From RGIG995 sp045603745 (lineage in GTDB: Bacteria > Bacillota > Clostridia > Oscillospirales > UBA644): a stretch of DNA of 13,922 nucleotides. A model generated the notes under the pieces. It was not told the DNA's origin, ran no database searches, and saw only the letters and a list, made by a program, of their open reading frames with translations. Location: the NCBI GenBank assembly GCA_045603745.1, contig JAZUMQ010000043.1, forward strand, positions 1 to 13,922, read 5' to 3'. The position numbers and the translations under genes were made by a program. This document shows positions 5,483 through 13,922 of this stretch, piece by piece. Every line of letters starts with the position of its first letter. Position 1 is the stretch's first letter.

Positions 5483-5511
5483 ATAATAAAGAAGAAAATA
5501 AAAGAATTCAA
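5483..5511 (-). promoter_or_regulatory. Probable rnpB promoter
   Basis: On the minus strand TTGAAT (5511-5506) is 17 bases from TATTAT (5488-5483), giving a start near 5477, at the beginning of the P1 helix. The -10 overlaps bases that could pair with the RNA 3' flank, so a start somewhat further upstream cannot be excluded. Confidence 0.5.
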
Positions 5512-5539
5512 AATGCAACGTGCAGAATAAAATCGTTTT

Positions 5540-5612
5540 CCGGCGAATCGAATTCGTCGGCGCTGGTTTTTCGGAGTTCCCCTTTCTTTTTTTGCGGAAA
5601 AGAAAGGGGAAC
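5540..5612 (+). repeat. Dual-hairpin intergenic repeat, copy 5
   Basis: Hairpin A: CCGGCGAAT (5540-5548), loop CGA, ATTCGTCGG (5552-5560) with one G.U wobble. After a 15-base linker comes hairpin B: GTTCCCCTTTCTTTT (5576-5590), 7-base loop, and a perfectly complementary right arm (5598-5612). The CCCC/GGGG change compared with copy 1 (CTTC/GAAG) keeps the stem intact, a compensatory change. It lies 17 bases beyond the stop of the minus-strand gene 5630-5923 and just upstream of the rnpB promoter. Confidence 0.75.
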
Positions 5613-5629
5613 GATTCCCTCGAACCTAC

Positions 5630-5923
5630 TCAGTCGTCGAAGCGATGATTGGGATTCCAGGTCTTTTTCTGTTCCGGAACGTCTTTGCCGGTGCGGATCC
5701 GGTGTTCTTTGATCTTGCCATTGATCCAGTTTTTCAAATTGGTAAGGCAGAGAAGAATTCCGATGCCGAAGGCGACGGGACCGACCACAAACAGAATGGG
5801 AGCTTCCATCTTAATTCCGATGAAAATGCAGACCCCCATGATGATGGCGGTGAAAGACAGTACCAGAATGGTCCCGGAAGTCAATTCCGATCCATGCAGG
5901 TCTTCGTTTGGTAATTTTCCCAT
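5630..5923 (-). CDS. Small two-helix membrane protein of unknown function
   Basis: A 97-residue protein of no family I can name. A short acidic N-terminus (GKLPNEDLHGSE) is followed by two hydrophobic segments at about residues 17-37 (ILVLSFTAIIMGVCIFIG) and 42-62 (PILFVVGPVAFGIGILLCL), separated by a short charged turn. A basic, hydrophilic C-terminal tail of ~35 residues ends NHRFDD. Two membrane spans with a cytoplasmic tail are the likely topology. I start at the ATG at 5923 because AAAGGAG lies 8 bases before it on the minus strand; a longer form starting six codons earlier would place the ribosome binding site inside the gene. It is divergent from rpoB, separated by the rpoB promoter region, and followed by repeat copy 5. 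Confidence 0.75.
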   Translation of the reverse strand: MGKLPNEDLHGSELTSGTILVLSFTAIIMGVCIFIGIKMEAPILFVVGPVAFGIGILLCLTNLKNWINGKIKEHRIRTGKDVPEQKKTWNPNHRFDD

Positions 5924-5963
5924 GAGAAAATCTCCTTTCAAATTAAAAAAATATTTTTTTGTT

Positions 5964-5981
5964 CACAATGGAGAAATTGTG
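5964..5981. promoter_or_regulatory. Inverted repeat in the divergent 97-residue gene / rpoB spacer
   Basis: CACAAT (5964-5969), 6 bases, ATTGTG (5976-5981). It lies 41 bases upstream of the minus-strand gene and 73 bases upstream of the rpoB -35, so it could be an operator for the minus-strand gene or a small hairpin in its leader. No clear minus-strand promoter was found beside it. Confidence 0.3.
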
Positions 5982-6053
5982 CTCTGAATTTAGGGGTGCG
6001 ACAAGCAATTTTCACAAAAATGGATTTTTTGCGCAGAAAAGCGGCTCAAAACC

Positions 6054-6082
6054 TTGACAAATCCTTGAAATTGTGATAAAAT
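6054..6082 (+). promoter_or_regulatory. rpoBC promoter
   Basis: TTGACA (6054-6059), a 17-base spacer and TAAAAT (6077-6082), one base from consensus in the -10. The start is expected near 6089, about 200 bases before rpoB, giving the operon its own promoter and a long leader. Confidence 0.85.
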
Positions 6083-6090
6083 TGTATATT

Positions 6091-6235
6091 GCCATAATAG
6101 GAAAATGGGAGTATGCCCTTTTTTAGGGTTTGAATCGGAAAAAATCCCGAAAAATACAGGATTTTTCGGTATTGATCCGCCCATTTCGGCGGCACACACA
6201 ACGCCGAATCGGTTTTTGCCGAGCCCTATTATAGC
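6091..6235 (+). ncRNA. Structured rpoB 5' leader RNA, unrecognised class
   Basis: The leader starts with GCCATAATAGG (6091-6101), which pairs with CCTATTATAGC (6225-6235) at 10 of 11 positions and so closes a ~145-nt domain. Inside are CCCT/AGGG (6116-6119 with 6125-6128), CCGAAAAAT/ATTTTTCGG (6147-6155 with 6161-6169) and TTCGGCG/CGCCGAA (6185-6191 with 6202-6208). The 6159-6167 strand can alternatively pair with GGAAAAAATCC (6137-6147), so the middle hairpin is potentially bistable. No T tract follows, so control would more likely act on translation or RNA stability than by termination. The class is not one I recognise. The pairings are read by eye and have not been tested by covariation. 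Confidence 0.5.
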
Positions 6236-6288
6236 ACAAAATCGAGAAAAAATCAAGAGTCAAAATTCTGGAATGGAGATGATCGTTG

Positions 6289-10047
<3,759 letters not shown>

Positions 10048-10062
10048 GGAGGACGGAACAGT

Positions 10063-13000
10063 ATGAACGAATTTGAATCCATGAACGAGATTCTCGACCT
10101 GGACGATCTGACCAACGTTTCCGCACCGGAGACCGATCTTTTGGCGCAGGTTATGGACGACGCCAGCCACCCCCGTCCCCACGATCCCAATAACGAGAGC
10201 GATTTCAGTGCCATCAAAATCGCCCTCGCTTCCCCCGAAAAGATTCGTTCCTGGTCTCACGGGGAAGTCAAAAAACCCGAAACCATCAACTATCGCACTC
10301 TGAAACCCGAACGGGACGGTTTGTTCTGCGAACGCATCTTTGGACCTATGAAGGACTGGGAATGCCACTGCGGAAAATATAAGCGTTTCCGTTACAAGGG
10401 TAAGGTCTGCGAACGTTGTGGCGTTGAAATTACCCGTGCCAAAGTGCGCCGGGAACGTATGGGGCATATCGAATTGGCTGCTCCCGTTTCCCACATCTGG
10501 TATTTCAAAGGAATTCCTTCCCGCATCGGACAGATGCTGGATATTCAGCCCAAACAGTTGGAACAGGTGCTCTACTTCGGCGCTTATATCGTTACCGACG
10601 TCAACGAAAAAGTCGTCAACGGTGCCATCAAGAAGAAGGACATTCTGACCGAAAAGGAATACGCCGACTGGAAGGAAAAATACTACGGCAAGAACGACTT
10701 TGTCGCCGAAATGGGTGCAGAAGCCGTTAAGAAATTGCTGGCGGAGATTGATCTGGACGTTTTGTCCGATGAAATCCGCAACGAATTGGAAGACGCCGCC
10801 GGTCAGAAACGTCTGAAACTGGTCAAGCGTCTGGAAATCGTCGAAGCCTTCCGTCTTTCCGGCAACCGTCCGGAATGGATGATTCTCGACGTTCTTCCCG
10901 TTTGTCCTCCGGACATTCGTCCTATGGTTCAGTTGGACGGCGGTAGATTTGCCACCTCTGACCTGAACGATCTGTATCGCAGAGTCATTAACCGCAACAA
11001 CCGTCTGCGGAAACTGATCGAACTCAACGCTCCTCAAATCATTATCCGCAATGAAAAGAGAATGTTGCAGGAAGCCGTCGACGCCTTGATCGACAACGGT
11101 CGTCGCGGGAAGCCCGTTAACGGTCCTAAGGATCGGGCATTGAAATCTTTGTCCGACGTTCTGAAAGGAAAGCAAGGTCGCTTCCGTCAGAACCTGTTGG
11201 GAAAACGTGTTGACTATTCCGGACGTTCGGTTATCGTCGTCGGCCCCGAATTGAAACTGTATCAGTGCGGTCTGCCGAAGGAAATGGCTCTGGAACTGTT
11301 CAAGCCCTTCGTTATGAAGCGTTTGACCGAACTGGGCGTCGTCAACAACATCAAGTCCGCCAAGAAAGCGGTTGAACGTAGCGAAACCGCCGTTTGGGAC
11401 GCTTTGGAAACGGTGATCAAAGAATATCCCGTTATGTTGAACCGTGCACCGACCCTGCACCGGTTGGGAATTCAGGCCTTTGAACCGGTTTTGGTCGAAG
11501 GTCGTGCTCTGAAACTCCACCCCTTGGTCTGTACCGCCTTCAACGCCGACTTCGACGGTGACCAGATGGCTGTTCACGTTCCTTTGTCTGCCGAAGCTCA
11601 GGCGGAAGCGCGCTTCTTGATGCTCTCTGCCAACAACCTGCTTCGTCCTCAGGACGGGAACCCCGTTACCGTTCCTACCCAGGACATGATCCTCGGCTCT
11701 TATTATTTGACCATCGTCAATGAGAACGAATTGGGAGCCGGCAAGTGCTTCATGAATCCCGAAGAAGCCCGCCGGGCATACGATTCCGGTGCGATTCAGT
11801 TGCACGCACCCATCAAAGTTCGGGTCACCAAGGAGATCAACGGCGAAGTCCGTACCGGTTTGATCGACTGCACTATGGGTCAGTTGCTCTTCAACGAAAC
11901 CATTCCTCAGGATCTGCGTTTCGTCGACCGGAACGATCCCGAACACGCCTTGGATCTGGAAGTTACCTTCCTTGTCACGAAGAAGGAACTGGGCAAAATC
12001 ATCAACCGCTGCATTCGTGTCCACGGGATTACCGAGACGGCAGTGGTTCTCGATAAGATCAAATCTTACGGTTATAAATATTCCACCGTCGGTGCTATCA
12101 CCATTTCCGTTGCCGACATGAAGGTTCCTCCCGCCAAGTACGAATTGGTTGCACAAGCAGACAAGACCGTCGAAGGCATCACCCGGAACTTTAAGCGCGG
12201 TTTGATCTCCGAAGACGAACGGTATGAACAAGTCGTTACCGTTTGGAGTGACACCACCGCCAAGGTTACGGAAGTTCTCTCCGGTTATCTCGATAAGTTC
12301 AACCCCGTTAAGATGATGCAGCACTCCGGTGCCCGCGGTAACATCGACCAGATCAAGCAGTTGTGCGGCATGCGTGGTTTGATGGCGAATACCTCCGGTA
12401 AGACCATCGACATTCCTATTCGTGCTAACTTCCGTGAAGGCTTGAACGTACTGGACTACTTCATTTCTTCCAGAGGTGCTCGTAAGGGTCAGGCGGATAC
12501 CGCTCTGAAGACCGCCGACTCCGGGTATTTGACCCGCCGTTTGGTTGACGTTTCTCAGGATATTATTATCCGCGAGGACGACTGTGGTTCCGACGACGGA
12601 ATCTGGGTGACCGAAATTGCCGAAGGCGATGAAAGAATCGAATCCTTGCAGTCTCGCTTGATGGGTCGCTTCCCCGTGGACGACATCGTTCACCCCGAAA
12701 CCGGCGAAGTCATCGTCAGCAAAGACCGTTATATCAACGAATTCGATGCCGAAGCTATCGTCAAAGCCGGCATCACCAAAGTAAAACTTCGTTCCGTTCT
12801 CACCTGTAACTGCCGTTACGGTGTCTGCGCGAAATGTTACGGTATGAACCTGGCAACCAGCGACGTGGTTAACGTCGGGGAAGCGGTCGGTATTATTGCC
12901 GCCCAGTCCATCGGCGAACCCGGTACTCAGTTGACCATGCGTACCTTCCACACCGGCGGCGTTGCATCGACTGCCGATATTACCCAGGGTCTTCCCCGCG

Positions 13001-13731
13001 TTCAGGAATTGTTTGAAGCACGTCACCCCAAGGTTTTGGCAATCTTGTCCGAAATCGACGGTGAACTGCGCTTCCAGGAAATCCGCAACGCCCGGTACGC
13101 CATCATTATGAATACCGAAACCGGCGAAGAACGCTCCTACCTCATTCCCTACGGTGCAACCTTGCGGGTTCGCGAAGGGGATTACGTCCACAAGGGCGAC
13201 GAGTTGACCCGCGGTGCTTCCGATCCTCAGGATATTCTCCGGGTCAAGGGCGAAGATGCCGTTCGGGAATATATCATTCAGGAAATTCAGAAGGTGTACA
13301 AACGCCAAGGCGTTGACATCAGCGACAAGCACATCGAAGTCATTGTTCGCCAGATGCTCCGCAAGGTTCGGATTCTCGATCCCGGTGATACCGGACTTTT
13401 GACCGGTTCCGTGGTCGACCGTCCTGAAGTGTTCCACTTGAATCTGGAAATCGCTCGCCGTAACGAGGAAGAAGGTCTTGACCTGAAGCCCGCCGTGGTG
13501 GAAACCGTTCTTCTCGGTATCACCAAGTCTGCCTTGGCGACCGAATCCTTCCTGTCCGCCGCTTCCTTCCAGGAAACCACCAAGATCCTGACCGAAGCCG
13601 CCATCAAGGGCAAGACCGACCACCTGATCGGCCTGAAGGAAAACGTTATCATCGGTAAACTGATCCCTGCCGGTACCGGCTTGGAACGTTATCGCAATGT
13701 TAACGTAGAAGAAAAAGAAGATATTATCTAA
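10063..13731 (+). CDS. rpoC: DNA-directed RNA polymerase subunit beta'
   Basis: 1222-residue beta' subunit holding the polymerase active centre. Zinc site 1: C101, C103, C116, C119 (CHCGKYKRFR...CERCG). Active-site loop NADFDGDQ at 494-501, with D496, D498 and D500 binding magnesium. Zinc site 2: C841, C915, C922, C925. The trigger-loop motif TMRTFHTGGVAS is present, and the length is of the Firmicutes type. Before the usual start region (SDFSAIKIALASPEKI) there is an unusual ~45-residue acidic extension (DLDDL, ESD), where family members normally have about 10 residues. The start is firm: AGGAGG (10047-10052) overlaps the rpoB stop and lies 10 bases before ATG 10063, and no internal start has a comparable site. 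The 15-base gap to rpoB implies one transcript. Confidence 0.99.
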   Translation: MNEFESMNEILDLDDLTNVSAPETDLLAQVMDDASHPRPHDPNNESDFSAIKIALASPEKIRSWSHGEVKKPETINYRTLKPERDGLFCERIFGPMKDWECHCGKYKRFRYKGKVCERCGVEITRAKVRRERMGHIELAAPVSHIWYFKGIPSRIGQMLDIQPKQLEQVLYFGAYIVTDVNEKVVNGAIKKKDILTEKEYADWKEKYYGKNDFVAEMGAEAVKKLLAEIDLDVLSDEIRNELEDAAGQKRLKLVKRLEIVEAFRLSGNRPEWMILDVLPVCPPDIRPMVQLDGGRFATSDLNDLYRRVINRNNRLRKLIELNAPQIIIRNEKRMLQEAVDALIDNGRRGKPVNGPKDRALKSLSDVLKGKQGRFRQNLLGKRVDYSGRSVIVVGPELKLYQCGLPKEMALELFKPFVMKRLTELGVVNNIKSAKKAVERSETAVWDALETVIKEYPVMLNRAPTLHRLGIQAFEPVLVEGRALKLHPLVCTAFNADFDGDQMAVHVPLSAEAQAEARFLMLSANNLLRPQDGNPVTVPTQDMILGSYYLTIVNENELGAGKCFMNPEEARRAYDSGAIQLHAPIKVRVTKEINGEVRTGLIDCTMGQLLFNETIPQDLRFVDRNDPEHALDLEVTFLVTKKELGKIINRCIRVHGITETAVVLDKIKSYGYKYSTVGAITISVADMKVPPAKYELVAQADKTVEGITRNFKRGLISEDERYEQVVTVWSDTTAKVTEVLSGYLDKFNPVKMMQHSGARGNIDQIKQLCGMRGLMANTSGKTIDIPIRANFREGLNVLDYFISSRGARKGQADTALKTADSGYLTRRLVDVSQDIIIREDDCGSDDGIWVTEIAEGDERIESLQSRLMGRFPVDDIVHPETGEVIVSKDRYINEFDAEAIVKAGITKVKLRSVLTCNCRYGVCAKCYGMNLATSDVVNVGEAVGIIAAQSIGEPGTQLTMRTFHTGGVASTADITQGLPRVQELFEARHPKVLAILSEIDGELRFQEIRNARYAIIMNTETGEERSYLIPYGATLRVREGDYVHKGDELTRGASDPQDILRVKGEDAVREYIIQEIQKVYKRQGVDISDKHIEVIVRQMLRKVRILDPGDTGLLTGSVVDRPEVFHLNLEIARRNEEEGLDLKPAVVETVLLGITKSALATESFLSAASFQETTKILTEAAIKGKTDHLIGLKENVIIGKLIPAGTGLERYRNVNVEEKEDII

Positions 13732-13785
13732 CCGACGGAAAACGTCGGTAGACCGAATCCCCTCGGAATCATTCCGAGGGGATTC
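13731..13785 (+). terminator. rpoC 3' double hairpin, U tract replaced by IS junction
   Basis: Hairpin 1: ACCGACG (13731-13737) with CGTCGGT (13743-13749), starting in the rpoC stop codon. Hairpin 2: GAATCCCCTCGGAAT (13755-13769) with its perfect complement at 13771-13785. The second is a very stable 15-base inverted repeat with the form of a terminator, but it is followed by TCAGACTG, the IS end, instead of T residues. The native U tract was probably displaced by the insertion. Confidence 0.75.
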
Positions 13786-13796
13786 TCAGACTGTCG

Positions 13797-13824
13797 AAAA
13801 AGTCCAGTAAGCACTGGACTTTTT
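13797..13824 (+). terminator. IS-internal hairpin, probable read-through blocker
   Basis: AAAAAGTCCAGT (13797-13808), loop AAGC, ACTGGACTTTTT (13813-13824): a perfect 12-bp stem whose last bases are a T tract. Placed before the transposase promoter, it would stop transcripts entering from rpoC, a common way for an IS to limit transposase expression. The transposase -35 lies in its right arm. Confidence 0.65.
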
Positions 13825-13843
13825 CTGCATTTTATGGTATAAT
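13815..13843 (+). promoter_or_regulatory. Transposase promoter of right IS copy
   Basis: TGGACT (13815-13820), a 17-base spacer and TATAAT (13838-13843). The start near 13850 would leave only about 10 untranslated bases, cutting into the GAGGGTG ribosome binding site (13847-13853), so initiation from this promoter may be poor. Confidence 0.65.
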
Positions 13844-13859
13844 GAAGAGGGTGAGAAAG

Positions 13860-13922
13860 ATGATTGAAAGAGAAATTGAAAACAGCAGCAATTACGAGCT
13901 TGTGTGTATTGAGACAATGGTT
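13860..13922 (+). CDS. Transposase, N-terminal fragment (IS1182-like), cut by window end
   Basis: 21 codons open to the window end, reading MIEREIENSSNYELVCIETM then V. The segment YELVCIETMV resembles the conserved opening of IS1182-family DDE transposases, where a phrase like ELVxIDxLVPxDHLLRKID is usual; the next residues, beyond the window, would decide it. GAGGGTG (13847-13853) precedes ATG 13860 by 6 bases. The left IS copy has GTG at the matching position. The fragment lacks all catalytic residues simply because the window ends. Confidence 0.6.
   Translation, partial: MIEREIENSSNYELVCIETMV

Larger units (their letters stand above)
13787..13922 (+). mobile_element. 5' end of an insertion sequence (right copy), IS1182-like
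   Basis: Starts CAGACTGTCGAAAAAG and matches the reverse complement of window positions 1-76 at 72 of 76 bases. It carries a hairpin, a promoter and a transposase start, and continues off the window. The peptide beginning at 13860 resembles the N-terminus of IS1182-family transposases. The element abuts the rpoC terminator palindrome, leaving one base between the palindrome end and the IS. The other terminus and target duplication are outside the window. Confidence 0.75.

Noticed and set aside
481..5612. CRISPR array
   Set aside because: The repeated hairpins are hundreds to thousands of bases apart, variable in sequence and in both orientations, with no regular spacers or cas genes.

Overview
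The window looks like a stretch of a Bacillota (Clostridia-type) chromosome, probably a whole contig from a gut-type anaerobe. The support is a Trp-specifier T-box leader, strong AGGAGG-type ribosome binding sites, textbook TTGACA-N17-TATAAT promoters, intrinsic terminators, an A-type-looking RNase P RNA, and RpoB/RpoC proteins of Firmicutes length. No species can be named from sequence alone.

Layout: (1) 1-76 is the 5' end of an insertion sequence reading out of the window to the left; a second, inverted copy of the same 76 bases (72/76 identical) starts at 13787 and reads out to the right into a transposase start. The 13.7 kb between them is bounded by outward-facing copies of one IS, which probably explains why the contig stops here. 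(2) 136-471 is a small XRE-type repressor. (3) 568-2463 is a tryptophan-responsive unit: consensus promoter, T-box leader with a UGG specifier, terminator, a 9-codon minigene ending in Trp, an inserted hairpin repeat, and a stand-alone trpB with its own terminator. (4) 2517-4226 is an operon of a hemolysin III/PAQR-type membrane protein, an unlisted 27-residue hydrophobic small protein, and a DegV fatty-acid-binding protein, the last two overlapping by ATGA. (5) 4242-5058 is a perfect-consensus promoter, a 97-nt rod-shaped RNA, a terminator directly against a ribosome binding site, and an unrecognised protein with an N-terminal Cys/His zinc-knuckle-like motif. (6) 5144-5511 is rnpB on the minus strand. 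(7) 5630-5923 is a small two-helix membrane protein, minus strand. (8) 6054-13785 is rpoB-rpoC with its own promoter, a structured ~200-nt leader and a strong 3' hairpin. The usual rplJ-rplL genes are not directly upstream.

Threaded through the intergenic spaces are five copies (four complete, one half) of a roughly 75-base element made of two hairpins. The stems change sequence from copy to copy but keep pairing, and copies tend to sit just after the 3' end of a gene. Together with the two unexplained leader RNAs (4277-4429 and 6091-6235) these are the least explained parts of the window. No tRNA, rRNA or CRISPR array was seen.
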